DNA of 64,000 bases from Sycobia sp. Sy_11 (lineage: Eukaryota; Arthropoda; Insecta; Hymenoptera; Epichrysomallidae). Position numbers and translations under genes: made by a program. The notes under the pieces are model-generated. The model was not told the DNA's origin and made no database searches. It worked only from the letters and a program-made list of their open reading frames with translations. Below are positions 1 to 11,242 of the stretch, one piece after another (position 1 is the first letter of the stretch; each line of letters starts with the position of its first letter). Where the stretch lies: positions 425,001 to 489,000 of the forward strand of contig JACCIC010000141.1 in NCBI GenBank assembly GCA_018907035.1, in the 5' to 3' direction.

Positions 1-1110
1 CTTGGGTGTCCAGGTCATTTGTCATCTTCAAGGTTTTCTTATATATTCGAGGCGTATATTTATTGAGTGCCTGTGCATATATTAGTTGAGTATTCTGTGT
101 CGGTGGCCAGGGTAAAGGCCACCACGTCACAATTGATGATTATTGTGACGACCGTCTTCGCGGTCGTGTATTTTCGCGACTTTAAAACCACTGCTAGCGC
201 GCGATCGGAATTACCACGTTCGCGAACCGCGAGAGTGCGCGGACTTATAACGGAAAACGGAGCAACGAAGAGCATAGGAGTGCTCTTTCTCATTCTTGCG
301 TGTTCCACTTATCAAAAATTATAATAAAGTTACATCTTTGAAAAGTTGATAGTGCAGAACATTCCGTTTAGTTCTGCAAACCACCGCAATTAATTTCTCT
401 AGTGGTCGCTGCAATCGCTTCGCACTTTCGTCAGAGATATTGAGCACTCTCAATACTAAATTAATTTGATGAAGAAATATAGAATAGAATTTTTATCGCT
501 TCACTGTCAAATAAATAATAAAACTGTTGTGACGTGTGTCAAAAGAGCTTGATAACAAAATCACGGTCGCTTTGGAAGTCTTATGAAACTAATATATACA
601 ATATTTAATTTTCTTCTGAGGTTTGACAAGCCTGACGAGCAGGATGAAGCCTTGAGCCGACATCAGGCAAAGAATACGACGTCAAGCTTGAGAGCAGCAT
701 CGACGAAATACGTGCTCACCAGCGCGAAACACCATGACTAAAAGCCTAGTCGTGTTGTCGCAGCGTGGGAGAGTGAGAAAAAGAGCGCGTGAAAAAAAGA
801 AGTAGCAACAGGCAGTTTCGATAGTCAAGCGATTCCAGCCAGCCAAGAGGTTCAAGCACCTCTTCCTCACACGGAGACGACACCAACGAGCTTCGGGCGG
901 TGATTGATCGGTAGTCATTTATATAGTGTAAGCCGACCCCGAGTCGGAGTGTATATCAAATGATTAGTTCAACGGATGTATGCGTACACAACAACCACGA
1001 AAACCATGATAAGGAGTCAGCATTTACAAACAGCATGTTTGAGTCTGAGAGAGTGTATATCGCTCTGTCGTAGGGTTCATATGAAAACGCGTATTGGAGA
1101 TCGTATGTGC
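1..1110. other. Non-coding start of window, weak LTR-like patch
   Basis: No convincing gene. Positions 144-334 are GC-richer, begin TGTGAC, contain a 7-bp inverted repeat (ACGACCG/CGGTCGT at about 148-168) and end AATAAAGTTACA, so the patch resembles a small or truncated LTR with a poly(A) signal. No target duplication is visible. A second GC-richer patch at about 610-940 has no recognisable coding content. Confidence 0.3.
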
Positions 1111-1121
1111 AAGAGAGAGAC

Positions 1122-1190
<69 letters not shown>
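1111..1190 (+). repeat. (GA)n microsatellite
   Basis: About 80 bases of nearly perfect GA dinucleotides. The Arg-Glu and Ser-Leu open frames over it are low-complexity artefacts. Confidence 0.95.
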
Positions 1191-1194
<4 letters not shown>

Positions 1195-2593
1195 AAACTA
1201 GCAAATTGAATATAGGTACAGCTTTTGTATTTAAGAGTAAGAAACGTCGTATGAAGTGGAAGCAGGATATTTTTTATCCGCGTGCCAACTTCTCGACCTT
1301 TCTATATCTAACCACTATCCCAACTTCTTAGGCTTGTGGAAAAAGGATGAGTCCGCGGGATAGCCGAGCATGAAAGAGGCAAAGTAAATAGCTTATAAAT
1401 CTGTGTACTGCAGTACTAAAACGTTACACTGATCACATCTGTATTTTATATATATTTTAATTTGCAATTATTAATTAAAAGATGGTAAAAAGTATATTTA
1501 AAACTATTCTATTATAAATTACTTTATAAATTACTATATGAAGGATCTGTTTTAAAATTATAATATAATGTTCGTATATCTCTAAGTTAATAAGTATTGA
1601 CCTAAGTCCTTCGATCAGTGTCCGGATATTATTTCTTTCTTTGTCTCCTATATGTGTAAGTTTATATTTTTGCATAATAACACTTTATCGTGAAAATAAT
1701 CCATACTGGCTTCATGAGGTTCTTGTATACAAAACATCGTGGCTTGAAATTTCTCAACTGATCCACGCGGTGCTGTAAATATTTTTTTTGAAGCTTTCTA
1801 CGATTAATGAAAAATCGTAAATGTTTGTGCCTTTTGGAATTACCCATTCGTGAGATGATACCACAAGGTACGCTTTTGCCATGCTATACGCGACTTGATC
1901 GGGCCATTGGTGCACTGCTTTGGCATTTTGCAAGTCCCTTAGCTATACTACTACGTGCTTGGGTATCTCGTTCCTACGAAAATCTCTAATTGAGTTTTTA
2001 ATATCAGGCACCACATTACACCACAGCTTTCGGTTACTCAATGGATAGCTGCCTACGTTACTCACTGCTGGACTTGCTACAGATAATTTCTCCACAGCTA
2101 ACCGCCCTTGATCTTTCTGCGATATTTCTTCTTATTGTAGTCACTGCAATTCAACATAAATTGTAATTATTGTTTTAAGATAAAAATTTCTGTTGCTTGA
2201 TCTTCCGTTTTACTGATATTGTCCACTTCTGAATTGTTAGAAGATCCAGCAAAATCATTGTCATGATAATGAAATAAACTCTTTTATAGATTTTAATTTA
2301 AAAATAATGAAAATATATTCAAAAACTTATAGATTTAGGTACACTGTCGATGCAATAAATATTTATCTGTCAACTCTGACCCATTCACATACTTCTTGAT
2401 CTTTATACGATTTTTCCTCCAAATTTTCCGTCTCTCCTAACTAATAACTTTTAGCTACCTGTACCTGTTTCAACCTGCCTAAATACTTTCATGCCTCACA
2501 TTTTCTCGATGCCGTATTCCTTTCGCATTGTTCGTATACACACAAGTACTCTTACATCAAGCAATACATCACGCAACGCCGCATTTTGCCTCT

Positions 2594-2596
<3 letters not shown>
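1191..2596. other. AT-rich non-coding stretch
   Basis: I see no supported gene here. A minus-strand segment around 1730-2000 has a short frame without recognisable domains and could be a decayed transposon fragment, but nothing identifies it. Confidence 0.4.

Positions 2597-2644
<48 letters not shown>
2597..2644 (+). repeat. (TA)n array
   Basis: Forty-eight bases of alternating AT directly abutting a GC-rich segment that starts TGTGAC. The same juxtaposition occurs at 18308 and, with AAAT between, at 27710. Confidence 0.95.
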
Positions 2645-2647
<3 letters not shown>

Positions 2648-2872
2648 GACGAGCGTCACAAGGCGCCCGCGCCGACTTGTCCAGGAAAAAGACGACGCGC
2701 GCGCCATCCCGTGGACAAGAAAACCTTAAGGCGGTCGCGCGCGCCGTCGCGCCTTGTGCTCGGCATTCTCCCTTCCCCTTACCTCCCCGCGCCGCGAGCC
2801 GTGCATAACTGTCGGCTGATGGAACGGCGAGTAGCCATAACCTACAGCACGACGCAAACGAGTTCATAGGTG
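2645..2872 (+). mobile_element. LTR-like GC-rich fragment, 5' end
   Basis: The segment starts TGTGACGAGCGTCAC straight after a TA array, the same start and context as the full gypsy LTR at 18308. It is strongly GC-rich against AT-rich surroundings and carries no frame with recognisable domains. Its 3' boundary dissolves into A-rich repeat at about 2875. A possible partner end (TCACA followed by a TA array) lies at 6645-6649. I infer a fragment of an LTR retrotransposon; sequence similarity to the other LTRs beyond the first bases is not evident. Confidence 0.4.
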
Positions 2873-2879
2873 CTCACAA

Positions 2880-3246
2880 AGAAAAGAAAAAAAAACAGAA
2901 AGAAGATAGTTAGAAAATAATAGACAGAAACAAATAATAAGAATAAATTATAAGAATAAATAATAAGAATAAAGAAGATAGTTAGAAATTAATGGACATA
3001 AAATATGTAATGAGAATAAATAATAAGAATGATTAAAGGTAATAAGAATAATAATAGAAGATAATAGAATGATGATATATTTAAGTAAGGTAATGAATGA
3101 GAAAAAATAAGGATCAAAGGAATAAATGAACAGGACAAAGTGAAAGTGAAGATGAAATAAGAATGAGAGATAATAGAAGATAATGGCACATAGATAATAG
3201 ATAATAGAAATGATAAAGGGTAATAGCATAATAGAAGATAATATTA
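2880..3246 (+). repeat. A-rich degenerate TAATAGA-type repeat
   Basis: Irregular repetition of AATAATAAGAATAAA and ATAATAGAAGATAA units. The related array resumes after the mariner at 4533, so the transposon inserted into it. Minus-strand frames here (Ile/Leu/Tyr/Ser-rich) are composition artefacts. Confidence 0.8.
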
Positions 3247-3275
3247 GGAGTGTGAATAAGTCTTTCCAGTTTTTT
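3247..3275 (+). repeat. mariner left terminal inverted repeat
   Basis: GGAGTGTGAATAAGTCTTTC followed by CAGTTTTTT. It pairs with 4502-4530 apart from a few mismatches near the tip. This is where the transposase would be expected to bind. Confidence 0.9.
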
Positions 3276-3415
3276 GTAAGAGATGGCGCCACCAATACTG
3301 TGCGAGTATTCAATGGTTACATATGTAATAATCAAAGCTTATTCATATGTCAAAAATTCCATACTAACACATTAGTTAAAATTTTGTCGCATCATAAATC
3401 TTTGATATCGTGAAA

Positions 3416-4453
3416 ATGTCGAAATTTGAGCCGAGTCGACGTCATTTGCGGGAAGTTTCACTTTATTGGTTCAATTTGAAGAAATCTGCTGCCGAGACGC
3501 ATCGATTGCTTCAGGAGGCTTATGGAGAAGGTTTTGTCGATGATTCAAGTGTTCGCGGATGGTTTCGACGCTTCAAAAGCGGTGATTTCGACGTGGAAGA
3601 CAAGGAGCGTTCCGGGCGGCCGCAAATCTTTGAAGATCGAGAATTGGCGACTTTGCTTGATGAAGATTCTTGTCAAACGCAAGAAGAACTTGCTGAAGCA
3701 TTGGGAGTTGACCGAACAACCATTTCCAAGCGTTTGAAAGTCATGGGAATGATCCAAAAGCAAGGAAATTGGGTGCCGTACGAACTGAAGCTGAGAGACG
3801 TCGAACGGCGTTTTTTCACTTGCGAACAGCTGCTTCAGCGACATAAAAGAAAGGGTTTTCTGCATCGTATCGTGACTGGCGATGAAAAGTGGATACGTTA
3901 CGATAATCCGAAGCGAAGAAAATCATGGGGACTACCCGGCCATGCATCATCATCGACGGCCAAGCCAAATATTCATGGCGCCAAGCTCATGCTCTGTATA
4001 TGGTGGGACCAGCTAGGTGTGGTTTACTATGAGCTTCTGAAACCGAATGAAAGGATCACAGGCGAGGTCTATCGACGACAATTGATGCGTTTGAGCCGCG
4101 CACTGCGAGAAAAACGGCCACAATACTCCGACAGGCACGACAAAGTTATTTTGCAACATGACAATGCTCGCCCACATGTTGCACCGCCGGTGAAAACATA
4201 CTTAGAAACGCTCAAATGGGAAGTCCTACCCCACCCGCCGTATAGTCCAGACGTTGCTCCGTCTGATTACCATCTCTTCAGATCGATGACGCATGGCCTG
4301 GCTGACCAGCACTTCCATTCCTACGAGGAAGCCAAAAAATGGGTGGATGACTGGATAGAGGCCAAACCGGTCGAATTTTTTCGCAACGGGATTCGTGTGT
4401 TGCCAGAAAGATGGGAAAAAGTTGTAGCTAGCGATGGCCAATACTTTCAATAA
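3416..4453 (+). CDS. mariner transposase, 345 aa, uninterrupted
   Basis: DDE/D transposase that would cut and paste the surrounding element at TA sites in the nucleus. The ATG at 3416 is chosen over the upstream GTG at 3410 because it gives MSKFEPSRRH and exactly 345 residues, the usual mariner length. An N-terminal paired-type helix-turn-helix region covers about residues 10-110, with the RRFKSGDFDVED linker typical of the family. WVPYEL at 119-124 corresponds to the family WVPHEL motif. The catalytic aspartates are D156 (TGDEKW), D249 (HDNARPH) and D284 (APSDYH), giving DD34D spacing. YSPDVAPSDYH at 276-286 matches the family signature. No stop or frameshift interrupts it, unlike all the other mariners here. 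Activity cannot be judged by reading alone. Confidence 0.95.
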   Translation: MSKFEPSRRHLREVSLYWFNLKKSAAETHRLLQEAYGEGFVDDSSVRGWFRRFKSGDFDVEDKERSGRPQIFEDRELATLLDEDSCQTQEELAEALGVDRTTISKRLKVMGMIQKQGNWVPYELKLRDVERRFFTCEQLLQRHKRKGFLHRIVTGDEKWIRYDNPKRRKSWGLPGHASSSTAKPNIHGAKLMLCIWWDQLGVVYYELLKPNERITGEVYRRQLMRLSRALREKRPQYSDRHDKVILQHDNARPHVAPPVKTYLETLKWEVLPHPPYSPDVAPSDYHLFRSMTHGLADQHFHSYEEAKKWVDDWIEAKPVEFFRNGIRVLPERWEKVVASDGQYFQ

Positions 4454-4501
4454 TTCATTTGTAACCATTTTTTTCACAATAAAGGCTCAAAATTTGAAAA
4501 A

Positions 4502-4530
4502 AAAAAACGGGAAAGACTTATTCACATACC
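4502..4530 (-). repeat. mariner right terminal inverted repeat
   Basis: Complement of the left repeat with mismatches near the tip and an extended A run on the plus strand. It ends at ACATACC, followed by TG rather than TA. Confidence 0.9.
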
Positions 4531-4532
4531 TG

Positions 4533-4885
4533 ATAGTATATAGAAATAATAGAGAATAATAGGATAAGAGATATAATAGCAGATAATAGCACATACATAA
4601 TGGATATAATAGAAATAAAATAAGGTAATAGCGTATGTAGCTATAATAAATAATAGAAAATGTAGAGATAATAAGAATATGATATAGAGATAGTAAAAAT
4701 AAAATAAGGTAATAGCGTATGTAGCTATAATAAATAATAGAAGACGTAGAGATAATAAGAATATAATATAGAGATAATAGAAATAAAATATGGTAATAGC
4801 GTATATGGAGAATAAGATAGATAATAAGCAATATAATAGTAGATAATAGAAAATAAGATAGATAATAAGAGGAATAACAAAGAGA
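4533..4885 (+). repeat. A-rich repeat with 84-bp tandem unit
   Basis: Continuation of the TAATAGA-type array. From about 4620 a unit starting TAAGGTAATAGCGTATGTAG recurs at 84-bp spacing (two full copies and a partial third), so the array holds a higher-order tandem repeat. Confidence 0.8.
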
Positions 4886-5780
4886 ATAAAGAAAAAGCTT
4901 TCCAGCTATAAATTATATCCTTTATACAAACTTGCATATGAATTTGAAGTAAAATTATTAGTCTTTTCTATTTCTGTCATAGTTTACGAAACATTGTTAT
5001 AAAAGAAAAGGAAAGAAATAAGTTAAGTTACTCAAAAATTGTAACGAAATGAATTGATTTACTCTGTGTTCTTGAAATGATTCAAGGTTCCAACCTTTAA
5101 AAAAAATTAAGTACATTAATACATACAGCTATTTTCTCACATAAGTTGAATTATCGTTCTCAATTAAATTTTTTTTGTAGACTTTAAGTTTTTGATATGA
5201 TTAATAAATAATAAAAAAAAAAATCTTTCCATTTCTTATTGAGTTTTGGTGCAAATTATTAAATTTGCTACCGAATCACTACCGAATAACTGTATACGAT
5301 TGTTAATTTATAAGTTAAATTTGAGTTTACAATTATACTGGATTTACTGCCAGTAGAATCCTTTGAAAATTGTTTGCGATATTTGAAATTGTAAATACGG
5401 CTAAAGTACATTACGCGTTCAATTTTAAGAAACGGATTGCAAAGGGAGATCTTAAAGGAAAAAAAATAGTTTAATTCAAAATTTAAATTTAATTTTCCAA
5501 CGGAGGTATTTATTGTACTCCTAAATTTAAAAAAACGTTCTAAAAATATCAAACTAAATACCGGTGATATATATAGAAATTATTTTTTTTCCATACACAC
5601 CTTGCGTTGTTCTTTTTTTTTATCCACAGAGATGTTCAAGTTAAATCGATTAAAGATTGCACTCATTGATTATTTTCCCTAAAGGCGTAATAACGTATTA
5701 ATAGTATAAACATGGAATTTAGATTTATTTTTTTTGTGTTTGACCTAATGCAATATAATTTCAGACGAATTATAATTATA
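4886..5780. other. AT-rich non-coding stretch
   Basis: No gene seen; short frames lack domains. It ends in a C homopolymer at about 5789-5799 just before the next GC-rich segment. Confidence 0.5.
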
Positions 5781-6649
5781 AACGAACTCCCCCCCCCCCC
5801 TTAGCCCATCCTTCTTCCCCAGCGAACGGGAGAGGCGCGGAACTCCGCGCTCAACCACCAAGCACGCTAGTCGTGAAAGAAGAAGAGAAAGAGAACGAGA
5901 GGTAGCGGAGGGCATAGTGTTGGCCGTAGAGAAAGGTGCGAGGTGAAGTCGGAGAGAGAGAAAGAGCCGAAAATTTAAAGAATGGAGCGTAAAGGGAACA
6001 TAAAGGAAGAAAGCAGATATCGTGAGCTGGGCAAGAAGAGGAGGCAGCGGGAAGAGCTAACGGGAGAAAGCCATCGGAGATAGCAGTGGAGAGAAGAGTT
6101 CGAGCGGCCCCAGCAGCGCTGGCGCCGCCTTCATTCTCGACGACGCGTAACGCCGGCACCGACGGCAAGCCCGTGGACGCCAGGACCGGAGGACCGCGCG
6201 CATCCAGTGAGCGCCATCGGGGTTTGTGTTTGTCGTTGTTCTGCCCTTCCTTACTTTTTTCTCTTTCTTTTTGTGTTCCTCTCTCCTTTCCCGCCTTCCC
6301 TCTCCCCCGCATTAGTCCGAGTTCGGTGTGCGCGTCGGAGCGCGGATCGCGGTCGGGGGGGGGGTGTCGAAGCACACGGATCGGTGTTGTATAAGTGCGT
6401 TGTCGGAGAAAATTGTGTAATTGCGGAAACGATCGGATTAAATAAACGCTGTTGAGTGAGATTGATATTAGACGCATATTTTCTTTCCCGATACATATTA
6501 TTCCCCTTTCCAGGCTGGCGGGACCTCCTCTGAGGAGATAGAGGAGAGTAGGTGAAGGTTTTTGTGTGTGTGTGTGTACGTGAACGATTTGTAATCCTGA
6601 AAGAAATTAAATTTTTTTTTTGGGGGTGGTCGTAATTCGCCGCATCACA
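5781..6649 (+). mobile_element. LTR-like GC-rich segment, 3' end
   Basis: About 870 bases of GC-rich DNA with the architecture of a retrotransposon LTR. It has a TATAAG element in GTTGTATAAGTGCG near 6390, an AATAAA signal within ATTAAATAAACGC near 6440, and a terminus CGCATCACA followed directly by a TA array at 6650. Its beginning is not clear. It could be the second half of the insertion that starts TGTGAC at 2645, since TGTGA and TCACA are inverted copies. The open frames crossing it on both strands have no known domains and are probably compositional. Confidence 0.4.
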
Positions 6650-6670
6650 ATATATATATATATATATATA
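6650..6670 (+). repeat. (TA)n array
   Basis: Short alternating AT tract immediately after the TCACA end of the LTR-like segment. Confidence 0.9.
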
Positions 6671-7050
6671 GCACCACAAGGGGAAGTTTGATTCAAATAT
6701 AAAAAAGAACATTATTAATCGTTATTCTACTAATTAAAACTAAGTATATGTCTATACAATATTCTCAAAATTTCTTTCTAAAATTATTCAGTCAAAAGTG
6801 TTATCGGCGTGTTATAACCAACAAGTTCAAACAACTGTGAGAGATAAAAAAGGCTATGACGCTACAGTTAGTCGCAGATGAACTAGTCGAGTACAGATGA
6901 AACAGAGAGAATAATAAAATCGTTAGTTCAGAGGTTCTGTTCACAATTTTTGCAATTATTTAAATGTTAAGTTAACAGATGCCATCAATATTAGTGTTTA
7001 TATGAATTTGTGAAACATTAATATTATAATATTACAGATTTTAGAAGATA
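6671..7050. other. Non-coding spacer
   Basis: AT-rich; no feature recognised before the TA at 7049-7050 that flanks the next mariner. Confidence 0.5.
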
Positions 7051-8235
7051 CGAGGGTGGATTGATAAGTTTCCGGTCTGACCGGATCCAAGAGATAACGC
7101 TACTAGGCCTACCTTGAGGTCGCGTTCTATAGTACCATCCTTAGATAGTTTGTAGCTATAGTTTCAGTCCGATCGCCATGTTAGTTTAGGTTTGAGAGCA
7201 CACTGAACAAGACGCCTATGTGTTTTTCGTAAAAATCGAAAAACTGGAAAATCGTGCTGTCATCAAATACTTTTATTTGATGGGGTTAACGCCGAAGGAA
7301 ATTAAAGAAGAGATGGATTAAACACTGGGGACATTCTCCCCATCATGTTCCACCGTTAAGCAGTGATTTTCCGAGTTTAAAAAGAGTCTTGTGAGCACCT
7401 CTGATGAGCCCCGCTTGGGACCCCCCATTGAGGTCACAACTCCAGATATGATCAAAAAAATCCATCAAATAGTGCTGAAAGACCGCAGATTAAAAGTGCG
7501 TAAGATAGCTGAGACCTGTAAGATATCATATGAACGTGTACAAAATATTTTGCACCAACATTTATATATGGAAAAGCTATGTCAAGATGGGTGCCGCTTT
7601 TGCTAACAATCGATCACAAATTGATTCGAAAGAGTAGTTCTACCGCCAATTTGGCGTTGTATAAGCGTAATCCAAGCGAATTTTTGCGTCGATTCGTAAC
7701 CGTTGACGAAACTTGGGTCCACCACTACACTCCTGAAACCAAACATATACATTGATTACCTTGAAAAGGGTAAAACGATCACTGGTCAATACTACGCAGA
7801 CTTCTTGCAACGTTTGAGCCACGAAGTGAAAATTAAGCGATCTCATCTTGCGAAGAAAAAAATTTTGTTTCATCACGATAACGCACCAGCGCACGCATCA
7901 ATCGTTGCGATGGCTAGAACCAACGATCTGAAGTTTGAATTGATGCCGCACCCTCCCTACGCTCCAGATCTAGCCGAGAGTGGTTATTATCTGTTTCCTG
8001 ACCTCAAAAAATAGCTTGACGGTAAAAGATGTGCGGACAATGAAGAAGTAACCGAAGCTGTAAATGGGTAATTTGAAGAGCTTGACGAATCAGTCTATAA
8101 AGATGGTATTACTGGACTAGAACACCGCTATGAGAAATGTATTAGCCTTGGAGGAGATTATGTTGAGAAATAAAAAAAAATTCTTAAAAACGTTGTTTTT
8201 CTTGGTCAGGCCGGAAACTTATTAATCCACCCTCG
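7051..8235 (+). mobile_element. Decayed mariner with intact ends
   Basis: A 1185-bp element with terminal inverted repeats: the left begins CGAGGGTGGATTGATAAGTT and the right, read inward, begins CGAGGGTGGATTAATAAGTT. TA flanks both sides (7049-7050 and 8236-8237). The ends belong to a different mariner lineage from the copy at 3247. The internal gene is broken, so it is non-autonomous unless mobilised in trans. Confidence 0.92.
7218..8173 (+). pseudogene. mariner transposase pseudogene
   Basis: Recognisable mariner transposase split over several frames. An N-terminal fragment reads KIEKLENRAVIKYFYL. The second helix-turn-helix segment (7391-7606) includes TPDMIKKIHQIVLKDRRLKV. FVTVDETWVHHYTPE carries the first catalytic aspartate, and FHHDNAPAHAS carries the second. 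The third aspartate position reads ESGYYLF where the family has PSDYYLF, so that residue is glycine. The C-terminus ends GGDYVEK at 8173. At least two frameshifts or stops plus the missing catalytic residue make it dead. Confidence 0.9.
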
Positions 8236-8239
8236 TAAA

Positions 8240-9087
8240 ATCATTTGAACGCATCGAAAGAGTACGAAGAGAAAGGATTATAGGCAAACGCACCATCGTC
8301 AGTGGAAATGGCAATCGATGATCGGCGGTGACCTACACAATTTTACCTGCGACATGAAGTAGCATAATCTCAACCGGCGAAAATGGGTGGTGCAATAACG
8401 TCAAAAAAATCGAGAATTATAGATAAAGTAACTCATCATTACGAAATGTATTAAAACGTACAAGCGTTACTTATAGTGACGAAGATAAAACGTTGTATTC
8501 ATATAAAATAAAAACAAAAAACAAAAATAAAATAAATGTAAATAACAAATAAGGTATTAGCTGAATTTGTATTATATTCTTCTATATAAAGCAAATAAAT
8601 AAATATTAATATATAATAAAGCATATGCATTTAAATATTGTTTGAGGACAAATAAATGCCAGGATTGCGCAATTTCAAAGGCAAAATGCAAAGCTGTGTG
8701 ATGTATTGCTTGATGTAACGGTACTTGACGATTTATTGCATAACGAATATTTTTATTCTGGTTCTAAATCAAAATAATAGGCATAGTATACATTTTTGCT
8801 CTTCGCCGTTGTAAGTCGAAACGCATATTTATTATATTTATTATAAATAATGCTATGCGTAAATACGACATATTTAATTAGAATTTTTTTCTCCTAAAGT
8901 TCTTTTTAAATTAATGTGTTGTAGTAAGTTTTTTTTGACGTTTTTTAACTTTTGTAACTAGTTCTGCTTTCTAATATACGATTCTTATAGTTACTCTCAC
9001 TATTAAAAATAAATTCTAAGAATCTAAGTGTTTTAGTTTTCTCCATACTATTTTATATCCACACCAATCCATTCTTTTACTCTTAAA
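8240..9087. other. AT-rich non-coding stretch
   Basis: No gene seen. The 3' part (about 9000-9087) may be the tail of the minus-strand mariner fragment that follows. Confidence 0.45.
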
Positions 9088-9345
9088 CTATTTTTCTACG
9101 TAGTCACTTTAGATTTCAATACATTTTTCGTATCTGTTTGCAAGCTTAAATAAACCTTGGACCCGCTTTGCACAAGTAGCTCTTTCATTGTTGAACTCTT
9201 ACTACTAAAAACGTATTCTTGATTACTATAACAATTCTACTCTTTTCGGTAAAACCTAAACTGAAACTATAATCAGCTCAAATCCGCTAGGTAGCGTCCG
9301 AGAGAAACGCCAAACTGGAGAAACTTAGTTTTTGAATACTCCTCG
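9088..9345 (-). pseudogene. Internally deleted mariner remnant
   Basis: Read on the minus strand, the piece starts at a TA-flanked end resembling a mariner repeat (CGAGGAGTATTCAAAAACTA). It jumps to the last residues of a mariner transposase (NRYEKCIEI, a stop, SDYVEK, stop at 9088). The helix-turn-helix and catalytic core are missing, so this is a deletion derivative or relic. The far end was not located with confidence. Confidence 0.55.
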
Positions 9346-9583
9346 TATAATGTAAACAAAAAACATTTGATATTACATTTATATTTTTTATCGTTTACAA
9401 TAGAACATTGTAATAATTCGTATAACCTTTTCTTAATGCTTTAGACTTTTTCTAATGATTTACATATAATTAATTTTTTTGTATAACTAGAGTCTGTATT
9501 GGACGGAGAAAATAGTTAGTAGTTATACTTAGAAGTCATATCTAAATATTTTCTAAAATAAAGATCCTAATTTTAATTTATCA

Positions 9584-9634
<51 letters not shown>

Positions 9635-9686
9635 TCAATAACATTTTTTTGAATTGTTTGTTTTTACTAATTATTTTTGTTCATCA
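9346..9686. other. Non-coding, with (TA)n at about 9587-9626
   Basis: AT-rich spacer containing a TA microsatellite of about 40 bases. The array precedes the decayed ORF copy at 9687, as another TA array precedes the intact copy at 28610. Confidence 0.7.
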
Positions 9687-10007
9687 TAGGTAGTATAAAT
9701 CATTAAAAAAGCATCGCTCTGTGAAAAAATTTTTTAAACAGGACTAATATTAATATTATATGATAAATAATAATAATGCTTACCTTTCAAGCACTGTGAC
9801 ATCTCATGAGATTTTGAATAACAGTGAAAGTAAATTTAATAAAATTCATATAATACTTTACATAGTAACAATCAGGTTAGTGATGTCGATTTGAATGGAA
9901 CTCATTTAAGTGATAGTAATTCAAGTGCGGGAATAATTGATAATAAAAGAGTAAGTGAGGAAGAGGTGTTGCAACATTTGCAAAATCATGCTCATTGTAG
10001 CTCTTAA
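9687..10007 (+). pseudogene. Decayed copy of unknown repeat-borne ORF
   Basis: Nucleotide-level copy of the open frame at 28610-28942. Shared stretches include ACATCTCATGAGATTTTGAA, GATTTTGAATAACAGTGAAA, and the 3' part GAAGAGGTGTTGCAACATTT with the following stop and CGCTGTATAG. The reading frame is interrupted by indels and a premature stop in the middle. No function is known. Two copies with similar upstream TA arrays point to a dispersed repeat rather than a host gene. Confidence 0.7.
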
Positions 10008-10009
10008 CC

Positions 10010-11242
10010 GCTGTATAGTAATCGTTGAGTGCAAACAAGTAAATATTGCAACATTTAACAAACATTATTAGTAACGTACCAAAAGCAATTTTCATTCTAT
10101 GTAGTACATAACATGTGGCTAAGATCTTATACTGCGAATTCTTAATTCAGCGGTTCGACACCTGGTTTGGTAGAAAATTTTTTCAGCGTTTTTCCAACGA
10201 AATAACAATTATAAAATTGTAAAATTATATATCTATATGTATTATTAAAAACTAGTAGACATTAAGAAGAATTAATTTGTAAATAATATCGTAATGTACA
10301 TTATATAAAATATCCTCTATGATGAAAAGTATGAAAAAATTGCTATTATATTATTTCAATATATTTAATACTTTAAAGAATATTTAATTGATTATAATTA
10401 TATCTTTGCTAATTTTCATGCATACATACCTCTACATCTATAAATTGAAAGCCGTTTATAATGCCGAATAAGTACATAATTTATAAATGATAACAAGCGA
10501 ATCATAATCCAGATTTTGATTTTACATTTGATTTGCTGTTTTCTAGCCATTTTTAGACTATTTAAATGGAAATGTATGAAGTAAATATCTTTTGTTAATG
10601 ATTTTATAAAATGCTAAAGAGCTGCTGGAAAAAGTGTTTCATCACACACTAAGAAATAGACAATAGTCATGAATATTTTCTAGCATTTATACAATAATAA
10701 TTAGCGCAAACAAGACATTAAATATGATGCATGTGTACCAAGGGAAAAATTGGTACTTGAGATTTCTATCAGCGAATCACTAGACCTTATTGTGATGTCT
10801 TAAATCGAGTTATTAACAATAAATACTTATTAAATAATAATAAATAAACTTTTATTAATACAAAAACATTATAAGAATCTGTAGGAAGTGTAGATGCGTT
10901 ATACGGGTCATATCTCAACTATATTCTGCATGCAGTTGTAGGTTACGGTATAGTTAGTAGACAGTTGGGCCTTCATGCTGTTGCTTAACTATACGTATTG
11001 TATTATACTAATACGCATATATCACAATTTCATCCACTTAATATATGATTGATTACAGATCTAATCTTTATGACTTTTTACACGTTCACAACGAATATCT
11101 CGGCGCAATAGTACTTATGATTACTCTTGGTTTGGTTACTCGTACGCCTTATTCTGATTGACTTGTGATTACATTGAAAACGGGCTCACAATTATTTTCT
11201 TTATCTACATATGAGTTTGTGACACTGTTTGACATGTTTGTA
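10010..11242. other. AT-rich non-coding stretch
   Basis: No gene or clear repeat recognised; short frames are AT-driven. Confidence 0.5.

Larger units (their letters stand above)
3247..4530 (+). mobile_element. Full-length mariner transposon with intact ORF
   Basis: A 1284-bp Tc1/mariner-superfamily DNA transposon. The terminal inverted repeats are about 29 bp: the left starts GGAGTGTGAATAAGTC and the right, read inward on the minus strand, starts GGTATGTGAATAAGTC. The two share GTGAATAAGTCTTTCC and then a T-rich run. The left flank is the expected TA; the right flank reads TG (4531-4532), so the target duplication is imperfect by one base. Length, repeat layout and a single uninterrupted transposase match a complete mariner. 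It lies inside an A-rich repeat present on both sides. Confidence 0.95.

Noticed and set aside
1340..1375. GGATGAGTCCGCGGGATAGC reminiscent of a hammerhead ribozyme core
   Set aside because: The CTGATGA...GAAA core and closing stems are not present.
2948..3335. Minus-strand frames rich in Ile, Leu, Tyr and Ser over the A-rich array
   Set aside because: They follow from the TAATAGA-type repeat composition and have no domain, start context or homologous copy.
5851..6712. Long overlapping frames on both strands in the GC-rich segment
   Set aside because: No domain. The segment looks like an LTR (TATA, AATAAA, TA-array edge), where GC-rich composition leaves frames open by chance.
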